Notes: generated by a model not told the origin, from the letters alone. A stretch of 64,000 nucleotides of DNA from Choristoneura fumiferana (GCF_025370935.1 NC_133472.1:36908884-36972883), one strand, 5' to 3'; counted from the stretch's first letter, positions 42,361-53,504 are shown. Translations and numbers: made by a program.

Positions 42361-43130
42361 TTACCACTATCTTCACACCTCTCCTGCTCTTCTTCTTCGT
42401 TTATTTCAAGATTAGCAATTACCTTCGGTTTCTTATTTCCAAGTTTTGGCTTCTCTGTCGCAAACATGGCTCGTTTCACTCCTGGTAGGGCTTGATTATA
42501 ACTTTATCTTCCACATAGTGATCCTGTTTATCATCGTCATCCAAATCTCTTAAGAATTCAGTGGCTTCTATTATCGATTCCCCTTTCCTCATCCTCCAGG
42601 CATATTGTACTTCTCTAGGGAAATGGTGCATTAAATCATTAACTAATTGATTTTCCATCAAGGGTGTGCTCAAATTTTTTTTCCTGCTAGTGAAATAAAG
42701 TAACCCATCATGGATTTATGAGTATTCTTCTCCCACACTCCACACACTATATTCCGCCTTAATTGATTTTGTTCGGGCTCTCCCCAGTAAGTATCCATGA
42801 AGTCAGCTTTAAAATCTTCCTCGTTGTCCCAACGGTCTTTATAAATTCTCGCCCTCCTTCTGACATCTCCTTCTAAACACCCTATGATGTTATCGATTCC
42901 TTTGTCGGCATTCTCCTCAGATACGAAAACAAATCTTCTATGAAAGTAACTGGATGTATATCATATCTCCCAGGGTATTTGGGCTTATCCAATCTTCCGT
43001 CTATCACCGGGTACATTGCGAGTTGAGGCATTGTTTCACCAATTTTATCCCGTGCTGGTTCATCCTGCAATTTTCCTTGCAACTCCGATACCTTTAAGTA
43101 CAGTTGCCAAATTGTCCACATGCTTCTCAT
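42351..43130 (-). pseudogene. Ty3/gypsy gag, broken by frame changes
   Basis: From 43130 the minus strand reads MWTIWQLYLKVSELQGKLQD, then YPGRYDIHPVTFIEDLFSYL, a gag matrix/capsid entry. A frame change near 42900 leads to NIIGCLEGDVRRRARIYKDR, WDNEEDFKADFMDTYWGEPE and NQLRRNIVCGVW, the retrotransposon gag core. Another shift in an A8 run near 42680 leads to NQLVNDLMHHFPREVQYAWR and ATEFLRDLDDDDKQ. A third near 42490 gives a Lys/Glu-rich tail ending DSGKNLN at the frameshift site. No zinc knuckle is seen. The breaks are single-base shifts, at least one in a homopolymer. Confidence 0.8.
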
Positions 43131-43620
43131 ATCTATATTAATAAGTCGTCCAGTAGTACGGTAGACTTCGAACTATTGCACATAATTGAAGAGCGTAAAA
43201 AATTAGTCGATCCGAGTCGACAACATATATCCGCAAAATTCGGATTATGAGAATTTCGTTAAATTCTAATGGCACTGACAAACAAACCGCAGTCGCCATC
43301 TTGGGTAGTTAATAAACGTTCCGTTCATACTAGCTAGCTCTTAGATACGGCTCGCCTTCAACACATCGCGTGCGTCACGCCAAAAAAGTATCCATTACAA
43401 AGAACTGTGACTCATGTGACTGTGTAAACGAAACGTCTTGCCGGAAAACTTGAATGGATCTTATCAAAACTCAAAACTATCACCAACTACCTTCAACTAT
43501 AACTATCTTCAGTTGTTGACGTTTGTTCCGAGTCGACAACTTGTAGGTAGAAAATTCGGATTTAGCGAGTATTTTCAATAAAAAATGGAATAAATTATAT
43601 AATATTGGCGTTGCGAAGTA
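43131..43620 (-). other. Gypsy leader or LTR region, unresolved
   Basis: It lies directly upstream of gag. Two similar blocks, CCGAGTCGACAAC ... AATTCGGATT at 43212 and 43530, are 319 bp apart in direct orientation. They might mark repeated LTR or leader pieces, but no full LTR could be defined. Confidence 0.3.
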
Positions 43621-43704
43621 AACATGTCAAAGTCATCACATCAAAGTGGCGTGAGTGTCACGTCATCACGTGTCACAGGTTTGCATTTCGTTCTCCATTG
43701 TGAC

Positions 43705-43795
43705 CTTTTAAGGGCCCCACACACGGTAGATTCGTCGATTTTCATCAGATCGATCGTACAGACGGATCGTACCTTATATGGGGCCTTTAGGTCTA
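43705..43795. mobile_element. Possible short MITE
   Basis: TTTTAAGGGCCCCACA at the left and TATGGGGCCTTTAGG at the right are near-inverted ends around 60 bp with GATCGATCGTACAGACGGATCG. The call rests on these short arms only. Confidence 0.4.
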
Positions 43796-43964
43796 ATTTC
43801 TTTGATTATGAGACAGACATACGTAGTCGGTCCCAAAGTTCTGTCACTGGCACATTATTTTAAATTTAAAACATGATTTTAAGAAAATTTGATTGAATTC
43901 CATTTTTGAATGTTTGTCAATTATTTTAAAACAATAAACAGTCATTCGCTGCAATTTCTCACGA

Positions 43965-44928
43965 TGGAGTGGACGTTGAAAGAAAACCGAATAGCCTATG
44001 ATCTATAAGAATAGCTGTTTTAGCATTGCACCGCTGTGGGCACTCGCCAAGTACCATTTTCAAGTTGCTCAAAAAGTAAATATAACGCTTAGGTTTGTGT
44101 ACCGTACGATTGACAGGTACAATGAAGTCTCCAGTGTTGAGGACAAGAAAAGAATTGGCCGGCCTCGCTCCGTACAAACACCAGCAGTGATCAAAGCGAT
44201 CAAGGCACGCATAGCAAGAATCCTGTCCGAAAACAGAAGTTGATGGCTTTGCAGATGGGTGTCAGTAGAAAAACCGTCAAAAAGGTTTAAACGAAGATCT
44301 TAGTCTGCGAGCATACAAAAATAGAGTGGGCACTTACTTAATGCCCGTCTAAAAACAATAAGGTTTAAAAGATCCGGAAGTTGTTAAAGCGGTACGCGAA
44401 AAATCGACACCGTGATATCCTCTTTACAGACGAAAATATTTCGATATTGAAGAGAAGTACAATAACATAATGATAGAGTGTACGCTAGGAGCTCTGAAGA
44501 GTATTCTCTGATCTTATTACGGGCCAACTGAGGTTCATTTTTGCGAAAAAAGGGGTCAAAATCAGTGCGAAAGTGTACCAAGAGACGGTTTTGGATAAGC
44601 ATGTCAAAAGATCTGCCCAACACGCTATTTTCAGGTCATAATTTGTGTTCCAGCAGGATTCTGCGCCAGCACACAAACCAAGACCACTCAAGCCTGGTTT
44701 GGCGTCAAAAAATCGACTTTAAGACACGACGAAGATTGGCCTTCCTCCAGTCCGAACCTTAATCCTCTGGACTTAAAATTTGGCAGGTCTTAGAGGGGAA
44801 GGTCTGTGCTAAACCCCATTAAAATTTGGAGAGCCTGAAGTCATCTTTAAGAAAAGCAGTCGCTGAAATAGACATGAAAAGGTGCGTGCTGCGATAGACG
44901 ACTGGCTGCGCCGATTAAGGGCGCGGGG
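43965..44928 (+). pseudogene. Mariner-type (maT-like) transposase, degenerate
   Basis: The plus strand reads VNITLRFVYRTIDRYNEVSS, VEDKKRIGRPRSVQTPAVIK and ALQMGVSRKTVKKV, the paired helix-turn-helix DNA-binding region with the GRPR hook. The core has DILFTDENIF near 44415 (first Asp), VFQQDSAPAHK near 44650 (second Asp) and SSPNLNPLDL near 44755, where the third Asp position of SPDLNP is Asn. RAAIDDWLRR closes the frame. Several frame changes and stops occur. Terminal repeats were not defined; the relic ends directly against the MULE fragment at 44922. Confidence 0.85.
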
Positions 44929-45833
44929 CTAACAAATTAAAAGGATCGGTCGAGCGCTCACATGTTATATGTGCAACTGGCACGATTTTACTGGCATCGT
45001 GTAATTGAGCACAACAACCAAATCGCAACTGATATTTAAAAAAAGATAGTATTTGCATACATTCCGTTATTGTGATCTCACTTGCCAAATAATCATTTAC
45101 GACTTTATCAATCTTCTTATCTTTTTCCATATACTTTTGTTGCCTGCGTCGAAAATTATTCGAATTAATCTCATTCCTTAATTATTCGAAGTCAATATTT
45201 TTCGATTGGTCCTTTATTACCGAAATAAAATGCAGTAAATTAGTTTTCCTTTTTATGACATTATTAGTCCTGTGCCGATGGCCATAGCAGCTGAGAATAT
45301 CCACAGTATGTACATTTATCCACTGCTTCTGCATATAGTTATTAAAAGCGTCGATTTGGTCAACTTTAGGTGCCGTTTGTAGTACATCAAACCACTCTTC
45401 GTGTATACTTAACTTTAGCAAGTGAGCGAAGGCAACACATTTGCTGATGTAGCTACCAGGCGTCTCGTGAGTCTGTTAACCCAAGATCACTGGCCTTCTT
45501 CCAAACAGCTTGACTGTAGTAAAAATATCACCTGGAGATATTTACTGTCTCGTACACTTTTTTTATGGCGTTGATTGCAGCCACTTCGTAATCCATCATT
45601 ACAGTCTTGGGCTTGAAGTTTGGGATAAACTCCTTAATAGTTGCAAACAAATGTTCGTATGTACTTTGCCGTTTGTTTGGCATTAAGGAGAAAATTAATG
45701 GTACCACTTTAGTGTACTCTGGGTTTGAACCGATATCACCGTGGATACTGAAAATTTGATTGTATAGTTTCGGGGCCATCTTGAAAGTACCGTCTAAGAA
45801 TGTAATAGTTATTTGTGCAACAAGAGAGCAAAG
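44922..45833 (-). pseudogene. MULE transposase: catalytic core to C-terminus
   Basis: The minus strand from 45830 reads TITFLDGTFKMAPKLYNQIF (first catalytic Asp), VVPLIFSLMPNKRQSTYEHL and FKPKTVMMDYEVAAINAIKK (second Asp). A frame change then gives YYSQAVWKKASDLGLTDSRD. The run from 45421 has YMQKQWINVHTVDIL and HRTNNVIKRKTN, where the usual catalytic Glu after TNN is missing. The tail FRRRQQKYMEKDKKIDKVVN follows after one stop at 45181. The N-terminal half may be the FLYWCH piece at 46917-47540, with 1.1 kb of other repeat sequence between. It is inactive. Confidence 0.85.
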
Positions 45834-45834
45834 T

Positions 45835-46970
45835 TATTTTTTGTTGCGAGTGTTGATTTTGAATCCCGAGTAAGCGAAGGATTCTATACCTCTAGGTGAG
45901 AATCCTGAGAACAGCAAGGGTGAAACGTATGAGTGGACTGTAATAAATAACTAAAAGCAAACAAAGAAATAATATGATGAAATTATAATATACTTAATAA
46001 CACAACCACACAACACAACGCAATAATGACAAGTAACAGAAAAATATACAAAAAAAGAACTTTACAAAAAAATACAACAAAAAAAGTATAAAACTCCAAG
46101 GAGTTTGCTACAAAGGGATTCAAATACACGAGATGCATAAAAACTTTGATCTCGTGTGACACATACAATTTTTCACCTCAGCAGCGAGAACATAATTTAA
46201 ATGTAACATAAGAATAAAACCACTTATACCTACCTGTTTACAAAACAAACACATTTTATTTAAAATAAAAATCCGATTATTAAGAAACAAATATAATAAT
46301 CACATTTAAAACCATAAAAAACTGTCCAGTAGATATAATACAAATCTCATACTCATAACATGCATCGTATTTGATCTTGTACTAATGTCACACTTATTTT
46401 TTAATACTGCAAAAAGCCTCATCTTGGGGTCATTAAAAAGGTTGGACAATAAACGTATAATTTATTATAAATGCTATTAAACATTTAAATATGAATTTTA
46501 TTAAGATTTATATTACATAAACATAAATAGATTTGTTAAAAATTCATTCAATTTAACAAATACTTATTCCAACTGTAGAGGCAGTATACGGAATTCTTTT
46601 ATAAAAAAAACAAGAGAAGCTGCTTTCGTGCAACGAGGTTGTATACTTTATTAAATGATCGGGAAAATTTACATTTTGGAAGTATTTCGTTGTCATGTAA
46701 TTTATTAGGTATCGATATATTTTTAATACCAAAAATTTAATTTAAGATTGTTTGATCCTATCTCTCGCTTTTTTCGTGTTGAAGTGAAATGACAGATCAA
46801 AGTAAAGTTCAAATATTTGGAATTTAGTGAGTAGACCCAACACTGTACTCAGCATTTAAAAAAAAATTAAAAAGTTACTTACTTTGTCTCACGGAGTGAG
46901 CAAAATTCGATTTTGCTCACTGATTTCTCATAGCAAAACCTGCCTGTTTGAGGTGCTGAGGTGAAAATAC
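45835..46970. repeat. Dispersed AT-rich repeat block, class unknown
   Basis: GAATCCCGAGTAAGCGAAGG near 45860, TTTTCACCTCAGCAGCGAG near 46170 and TCACGGAGTGAGCAAAATTC near 46890 match words of a dispersed lepidopteran repeat. It lies between a MULE core and a FLYWCH fragment of the same orientation and may be an insertion that separated them. There is no coding sequence. Confidence 0.35.
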
Positions 46971-47540
46971 CTTTTTTATCCATTCATTGCTATTCGTGCT
47001 TATGAAGACTAAAACTCCATGTTGGTTTGCACAAAAAGAAATTTTCCGACAAGTTTTGCGGAATGACCACACTTTCACAGCTGTCGAATTGTAACATATG
47101 TGCGTGTTTATTGCGCGATCTATACAGTAATAATAATAAAGAGAATACAGTAACGGAATCGGCTTATACTCGTAGTCAGAAGTAACTTTTTCTTTAAGCT
47201 CGGCAACTCGCTTTTCCACATCAATACTTTGAAAATCCGGCACGCATGAATGTGCACATTCCCTCAAAATTCGTTTTTTTTTTCTAAATTCAGAAGAACC
47301 TAGCCATTACACAGGCCTTTACTAGCACATCTCCAAGCTGTTGATCTAGAATTATTATTGCGTTTACAATAATATCTGTAACCACCCCGTACTAGAATTT
47401 GCCCTCCATGGGTAATTTTAATAAATTCGAATGCAACTGGCGACGATGAACACGACGGTACTTCAATTTTTATTGAAATTAATATTTTGATATATGCAAG
47501 ACACACCGCAATTGATACGCAGTGCCATTTATATGACACT
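46971..47540 (-). pseudogene. FLYWCH domain and linker of a MULE transposase
   Basis: From 47540 the minus strand reads FEFIKITHGGQILVRGGYRY, YCKRNNNSRSTAWRCASKGL, a clear FLYWCH finger with the GGYRYY strand and W.C. After a stop and frame change it reads HSCVPDFQSIDVEKRVAELK, EKVTSDYEYKPIPLLY, the His-containing end of the finger and the linker helix known from FLYWCH/MULE proteins. The catalytic core may be the separated part at 44922-45833. It lies just left of, and outside, the MULE element at 47583-49637. Confidence 0.7.
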
Positions 47541-47572
47541 GTCTAGTAGAAATGACAAAAGTCTAGTCTATA

Positions 47573-47582
47573 GTTCGAATTC
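47573..47582. repeat. Target-site duplication, left copy (GTTCGAATTC)
   Basis: Ten bases identical to 49638-49647, directly flanking the inverted repeats of the MULE element. A duplication of 9-11 bp is the rule for MULEs. Confidence 0.9.
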
Positions 47583-48154
47583 CTTTAGGCGTGCCAGGAC
47601 AGATTCGTATTAAATCAATTAGGCCAGAATCTGAGTAAGTACGACTCTAATGCTGCCAGTTTCTATTTAATTCGGATTCTGAGTAGGTTCGATTATGAGT
47701 AGGGCATTTTTTAAGTTAGCCAAGTTCCTAAGATGTCAGGTTATTCAGATCTCAAATTCTTAGCTCTTCAGATTCTCTTAATGCCGGATTCTGAGTAGGT
47801 CAGAAAATCACATATCCAAAATTTTAATATGTGTAATTCCGAGTACGACCGATTCGATGTTGATTGGATTCTGTTTAGTATTTATTCTGAAAAGGTCAGA
47901 TAATATGTCAGTCAATTTCTGGGTACATCAGGCGAATGTACATACAGTCAAAGGGCAAATAAATATTAGTTATATTAATTAAAAAATATATTTTTTCAAA
48001 TATTGTACAAGTAGGTACCTAATTCAAAAAACTTAACATACCACTTGCTTTCCGTAGTGTAGAAACACAAACTTGTTTCTTAAAGTTCGCCCTTAACGTC
48101 GAACGCATTAAATACCTATAACTTATAAATTAAACGCCATCCGATAATGATCAT

Positions 48155-49056
48155 TCAGAATATTTCAGAATCACTTGAACAATCACTGGAAGATTCACTC
48201 TCGGAACTCGTACCGCCAGACTCAGGCCCATTTTTGTCATCGCCAAATAAATCCCTCTTTACGTGTCTTTCATAGCTCAAGTATGACGCTTTTTTGAGAA
48301 AATCAAGGAACCCGATAGTTTTTTGCTTCACGACTGTGAGTAGATTTCTCACGTGCTTATCATATTTGAGGTAAATTTTTCTGGATTTTTTAGGTTCTCG
48401 GTGAGCAGAGGCTTGTTTGATACGTATATTGTAATGATTACCCTCCTTTTTTAGGGCAAACAAAAATCTATATATATAAAAGAAGAAACTGACTGACTGA
48501 CTGACTTATAGATCAACGCACAGCTCAAACCGCTGTCATATGTCCCTTAGTAGGTGTAGAAAAGAAAGATTTTTCCGAAATTCTCACGGGATAGGAAATA
48601 AATGGGATTTATCTTTTCACTTCTAAATGGCCCTATTTCTGTACGTATAATTGTTAGAAACCTCACATTTGGCAAGCAAGTAGGTAATACTAACAGCTTA
48701 AAACGGTTTTCAGGATTTTACGAAATTCCCACGGGATAGTGACTAAATGAAATGTTTTTTCACTTCCAATAAATGACCCTCTTTCCGTCGGATCGCAGAA
48801 AGTAAATGTATGTTATCCCAAATTTAACGCGAGCGACGCCGCGGGCAAAAGCTAGTTTAAATAAATTTGACTGTCTACACAGCTTTTTCTTGAACCTGTT
48901 ATGCCAACCTTCTAAATGATTAGTTTTGCGATATTTTTCCTGAGAGCACACAAATATTTCCGGAGTTATTATTGACAGCCAAAACTTCTCAAAATATTTT
49001 ATGAATTGGTAGAAATTTTTAGCACTTTTAACTATTTTAATGTCTTTATGTTCCAT
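48155..49056 (-). pseudogene. MULE transposase C-terminal part, split by a Helitron
   Basis: The minus strand from 49056 reads YQFIKYFEKFWLSIITPEIF, VCSQEKYRKTNHLEGWHNRF and KKLCRQSNLF, including the TNHLEGWH motif with the conserved Glu of MULE transposases. At 48856 the Helitron interrupts. The reading resumes at about 48463 with LKKEGNHYNIRIKQASAHRE, SRKIYLKYDKHVRNLL and an acidic Ser-rich tail. The core with the first two Asp residues is missing. Past the Helitron there is also a one-base frame offset. Confidence 0.85.
48467..48855 (+). mobile_element. Non-autonomous Helitron-like element (389 bp)
   Basis: Begins TCTATATATATAAAAGAAG with (CTGA)n following, and ends GACGCCGCGGGCAAAAGCTAG with a small GC hairpin before CTAG. 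It is flanked by A and T without duplication. It interrupts the MULE coding sequence, so it inserted after that element. It contains ACGGGATAGGAAATAAATGG-like words also seen in the 12.5-kb Helitron. No Rep/helicase gene. Confidence 0.8.
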
Positions 49057-49637
49057 TATAAAAACTTCTCTTGAACTTACAGCAGAATTTATATGACTTA
49101 CAGTACAGACATTAATGTGTCATTGTTAATAAGAACTACCTATTCATTATTTTATCATGTTTAATCTTAAAGTGGCCAGTATCTCAGATATCTGTTAAAA
49201 TTTATAACGAGTATATACAATATCATAGTTCGTAGTATTTTTTACTTGCTAATTGTACCTGGCCTTTTCGGAATAAAATCTACATAGAATCTGACCTAAT
49301 AAGAAAACGTTATTTCCAGAATTCATCATTAAAAGAATCTGTTCAATTTCTTAATCGAATCATTGCTAATCGGATGAGATAAGAAACTACATAAGTCAGA
49401 ATCCAACTTATTACCAATCCGACGTCGTACTGTCATGCCACGGGATCTTATACGAATCTGACCTACTCAGAAATTGGTTTAAAAAGAAAGTGACTACCAT
49501 ATCATAAGTCGTATGTGGAATCTGTTTTATTCAGAAACAGACCGATGGCAAGTCTTACCTCAACAGAGTCGTACTTACTCAAATTCTGGCCTAAAACTCA
49601 ACTGATTTAATACGAATCTGTCCTGGCACGCCTAAAG

Positions 49638-49647
49638 GTTCGAATTC
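49638..49647. repeat. Target-site duplication, right copy (GTTCGAATTC)
   Basis: Identical to 47573-47582 and directly follows the right inverted repeat of the MULE. Confidence 0.9.
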
Positions 49648-49654
49648 AATAGTA

Positions 49655-49790
49655 TCAAGCAATCTGGTAAACAAATGTGGTGACTGACATTGACACTTGA
49701 CTGACGACTGGCTGACTGACTGACGTTGGCACTAGTGATGTGAATGCTCTTTAAGATACTTCAATCAGCAGTAATTAATTGTTTAGAATT
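49655..49790 (+). repeat. Dispersed repeat, copy 2 (partner at 635-760)
   Basis: CAATCTGGTAAACAAATG and AGTGATGTGAATGCTCTTTA are shared with 635-760. This copy has an added (CTGA)n-rich stretch. The MULE target site lies at its left edge. Confidence 0.6.
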
Positions 49791-49794
49791 TATT

Positions 49795-50495
49795 CATATT
49801 TCATTATTTAATGTTTTCCCTAAGTTTTACAATCCTATTTTTTTCTTATACGAATTTCCACCAACCTTATAGCCCCCTTAGGGCTGAAATTTTTAAAAAT
49901 GGCGAATCACGTATTCTCTTAGTTCTGTTCAATTCAATAGTCATTCACAATGATTCCATGTCCCTTTTAATTTTAAATGTTTAATAACATTTTCACGAAG
50001 TTTTAGAATTATATCTTTAAATATACCTAACGTTTTTTCCATACAAACTTTCACTCCTCTTTATACCCCTTTAAGGGTAGAATTTTTAAAAATGGTGTAA
50101 CATGTATCAAAATATTAATTAATTTAGAAGAGGCATTTTTAAATTTACATACGACAGGGAAATGAGAGTAGACGCAGGGAAGTGATTATTACAAATATTT
50201 TTTTGGTCTAAAAATCGACTCCACAGTAAATATTATGATATTAGTAAATAGATAAAATATATGAAATCTACATAATACTCGTATGTAGGTACTATAATAC
50301 CATTTTATTGTTCAATTAGAAACCAATATAATATAGAAACCTTCAATAAATAATGACACTTAACACAAATAATTAATAATTATCTACGAATAAATAATAA
50401 TATGCATTGTTTAAGTTATTTTAAAATTTCGGTTCTTTTACCTTTTCATTGTACTCGTAGTGTCTACTCTTGTCTCTGATATCCTGTCAATCGTT
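49795..50495. other. AT-rich region, nothing recognised
   Basis: Two similar words (CCTTATAGCCCCCTTAGGG-like and TTATACCCCTTTAAGGG-like) lie 180 bp apart, suggesting old repeat sequence. No gene is seen. Confidence 0.4.
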
Positions 50496-50499
50496 CAAA

Positions 50500-50643
50500 T
50501 GCTAACTGGAAGATATCCCTTTAAGGGATAAGTTCGCCTTTGTACATCTTATTGTCCTGTGTTCTGTTATTTTCATTTGTTTTATGTACAATAAAGAGTT
50601 TTACAATACAATTCAATTACAATACAAATTAATTAATAGGTAT
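50500..50643 (+). mobile_element. LINE 3' tail fragment, part of a dispersed unit
   Basis: GGAAGATATCCCTTTAAGGG, ATAAGTTCGCCTTTGTACAT and AATAAAGAGTTTTACAATAC fit the 3' untranslated end of a lepidopteran LINE, including an AATAAA signal. It continues, across the 1.17-kb repeat, at 51816. The joined unit matches 22115-22575 in reverse. Confidence 0.55.
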
Positions 50644-51815
50644 TGTAGTAAAGCGTACCCGAAACACTATGAACTTCGGGCAAGCCCCACAACACAATAA
50701 GTACTTATGTGCAATGCACCATAAATAAAACGTTTAATTTTGAGATTATATTAACAAACATTTATTATGTACAAAAATTCAGACAGTGAGGTTACAGGGT
50801 AATATTATAGGGTTGTCGCATGTATTTTATGTTAAAAGATTACCCAAATTAAGGAGGCCTACGTGGGCTTTTAGAATTTTAAAAAAATATAAAATATATG
50901 GAACGGGCAATGCAATTTAGGGTGTAACACCAAGTTAATGCAGATGTTATGCGCATAAAATCAATTAAAAATAAAAAAAAGGTTCTGAACGCGTTTGCTT
51001 AAGATTAAGACACGAAATTTTAGCAACAAATTAGAAAAACATAGAATAAAAAAAGTAGCGATAATAGTTAAATTTAAAAAAGGTACGCCACAAAATAGGG
51101 AGTCGAAGGATTACAAGATTTTGTGAAGGCAAGCCAAAAATATAAAGTTTTAAGTAAAAATTTCAATTAGATTGTGTCAATCTTCACGTGGTTATGGTTG
51201 GTGAGGAGCGGATCCCCCGTCTCAGGATCCAGGTAAAAATCCCGTCACCGAGGTGACGATAAATTAAGCCCGCAGCCGTGTGCAGAGCGCTGCACAATGT
51301 CGACAAAAATCTACACCGTAAGGTGGGAGCTGGAAAGATAAAGCGACTATGAACTTATTCATATACCAGGAGCCCTAACATAACCTAAATGCACAGCAAA
51401 ACAGAAATTACTTACCCGAAACTAGAAAATAGATCCGGCTTTTTTAGTAAAAGAGAGACGACAGCGAGCCTCAAGCTCGTAGCAGGTGGTAAACCGATTA
51501 ATCAGCCAGGTTACAGCTACCACTTTCTGAACACCACTATATGGGTATCACAACAAGAAATCCGAGGAATATTATACAATAATATTATTGCAAGGCACTA
51601 TTGACAACTTCAACGGGAAAAAAAAAACTGACAACTCTAATTTTCGTGTCAGCCTTGTTCCTCGTTCCCTGGATACGAATTCAAACATTTAAAAAAAAAT
51701 GAAGGAAAGAACCAGAACTAAATCACCAGTATGTAAGCGCAAAAATAGGTTACCATTCAAAATTTAAAAAAAAGGTTACATTGACATGCAGCTGAATTAT
51801 GCTGCAGTATGCATA
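50644..51815 (+). repeat. 1.17-kb dispersed repeat, copy A
   Basis: Starts TGTAGTAAAGCGTACCCGAA and ends with the hairpin-like GCAGCTGAATTATGCTGC and TATGCATA. Copy B at 61681-62718 is nearly identical apart from two deletions (about 40 and 80 bp). It lacks any recognisable protein. It may be a solo LTR or a non-autonomous element. Copy A interrupts a unit that is continuous at 22115-22575. Confidence 0.8.
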
Positions 51816-52205
51816 ATTCTACGACCTAAGCCAATAAAATTCCCCATTTAGCAGAGCCAGCTATAATAATTATAGCTATAATAATTATTATCGGTAGGTA
51901 AGGTTGGTTCAATCAAATAATTAATTTTGTAGGTACAGCACTAAATTTCCAGAGACTAGACAGCTTCGGTGAGGAAAAAATTATCATGTCAATTTGACAA
52001 ATATAACGGATTTTCGTCTTCCAATTAATTCTATAACATAAACATATTTTTACAATTATTTAATGATATAATGATTGTTAAAAACAGTGGTGGGTTCATT
52101 GAGATGTGAATATGATCGAGATTGGCGTTAAAATGTAAGTAGCTACGGAGTAATCGTGAAAAATTGCTTTGTTTACACGATTGTTTAATTCCATAGAATT
52201 CTATT
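51816..52205 (-). repeat. Dispersed unit, right part (relative of 22115-22575)
   Basis: Reverse complement matches the plus-strand copy at 22.1-22.5 kb over more than 350 bp, for example CACGATTACTCCGTAGCTAC and TTAATTATTTGATTGAACCA. An ATAATTATAGCTATAATAAT expansion distinguishes this copy. Confidence 0.75.
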
Positions 52206-52209
52206 TTAC

Positions 52210-53285
52210 TAGTGATTTTGACATTAAAAAATTTTTCATTACTAAACCTGCAATTTATAATGCGGTAAGTGTAACATGCTGTTCCTATTGGTTGGTCCAT
52301 TTTTAAGTCTATGAAGTTGATCTTGACAATAAGTAAGTATTTCTATCCGTCCATGCATGAATGAATACCTTTGTGAAGTTTGCCTTACCAACTCCACATT
52401 TGCTCAGCATCAACTAGCTTCGTACCATACATAAATAAGAAGTACTTAATAAGGCTGGAACTTGTATGCGCTAGATTTCATGCCGCGTATAGAATACGAA
52501 AAGCAAGTAGAATAATGTTTCATGAAGTGTGTTTATGAAGACAATAATTAAGTCTTATGATATATGATAAAAGTAAAATGTTGAAATCAAGCATAATACT
52601 GTGGAGTGCTGTATTTCACTTAATTTAAAAATACTTCTGTTATTATTGTAAGCGTATATTGAATTTAAATAAAATAGGAAACTTAAGTAGATTGCTCTGT
52701 GACTTTATTTTTTAACAAGAATACTGTAATAGTCCTGTTTCCATAATCAATCTGACAAACCAACTAATCAGCCAAGGGAAGAGAACCTTTTCCGTGGTCG
52801 ATCCCTACGTGTCTCCTCTCCCCTCCGCTCGTCTTCGCCCAGTCAAGCCTAAACAGAGTTCAAGCTACATCAAGACATTTACACACTATAAAAATTACTT
52901 CAGCTTTCCTGAATTACGAATAATCTTCTTAGATCGCATCAATTAACTTTACTTATAAACTTTAGCAGCTGCTTTTATGTGCAAAGTTCATTTAAGTTAC
53001 TGTACGTATTGAAACACTTATTCACGATATCAAATAATTTAGTAGGTAACGTCGTTGTGTTTCATTTATTTTTAACCATCATTAAACTGTCATTAAGTTC
53101 TCGTTTGCGATTTTACGTTGGGAGCTAAAATTGCAAGCATTTAACCATCTCATTGCGTCAAAAGAATTCAAAATGCAATGCGCAAATTTAATGTTTACCT
53201 AACGGTCAACTTGATAAATGTATAAATATTACATTGTGCATTAAGGGGCGTTAGAGGGGGATTACTAACGAGAGAGTATTAAAAA
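52210..53285. other. AT-rich region, nothing recognised
   Basis: No motif or repeat partner was recognised; a small GC-richer patch at 52770-52860 has no known content. Confidence 0.4.
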
Positions 53286-53289
53286 CTCG

Positions 53290-53500
53290 ACTCTATTACT
53301 GAGACTTCGCTGCCTGTCTGTCTGTCCGTCCGTCTGTGACAGAGCTCTATCTCTTGTGAGTCGTAATAGGTAGATATTTGAAAATTTTTACAGATTATGT
53401 ATTACTGTGGCCGCTATAACAAAAAATACTAAAAATAAAATAAAGTTACAAATGAAAAGGGCTTGTCATACAAGAAACGTGTTTTTTTCAGCGTTTTTTG
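53290..53500 (+). repeat. Dispersed lepidopteran repeat fragment
   Basis: CTGTCTGTCTGTCCGTCCGT, ACAGAGCTCTATCTCTTG, GGCCGCTATAACAAAAAATA and TTTTTTTCAGCGTTTTTTGG follow the opposite arm of a repeat family that pairs with the AGGGTTCCGT type, as I recall it. It is a 5'- and 3'-truncated copy. Confidence 0.5.
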
Positions 53501-53504
53501 GTTG

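Larger units (their letters stand above)
47583..49637 (-). mobile_element. Complete MULE-type element, 2.06 kb, with nested Helitron
   Basis: The two ends are inverted copies: CTTTAGGCGTGCCAGGACAG ... identical for 35 bp, then after a 7-bp indel about 27 more bp (AGGCCAGAAT.TGAGTAAGTA) with one mismatch. Subterminal regions carry many GATTCTGAGTAGGTC-like words on both sides, likely transposase-binding repeats. The element is bordered by 10-bp duplications. It encodes only the C-terminal part of a transposase, so it is a deletion derivative moved by another copy. A 389-bp Helitron (48467-48855) lies inside. Confidence 0.9.

Noticed and set aside
43212..43575. The two CCGAGTCGACAAC blocks as the ends of a gypsy LTR
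   Set aside because: They are direct, only about 50 bp long, and no TG...CA borders or second LTR copy support it.
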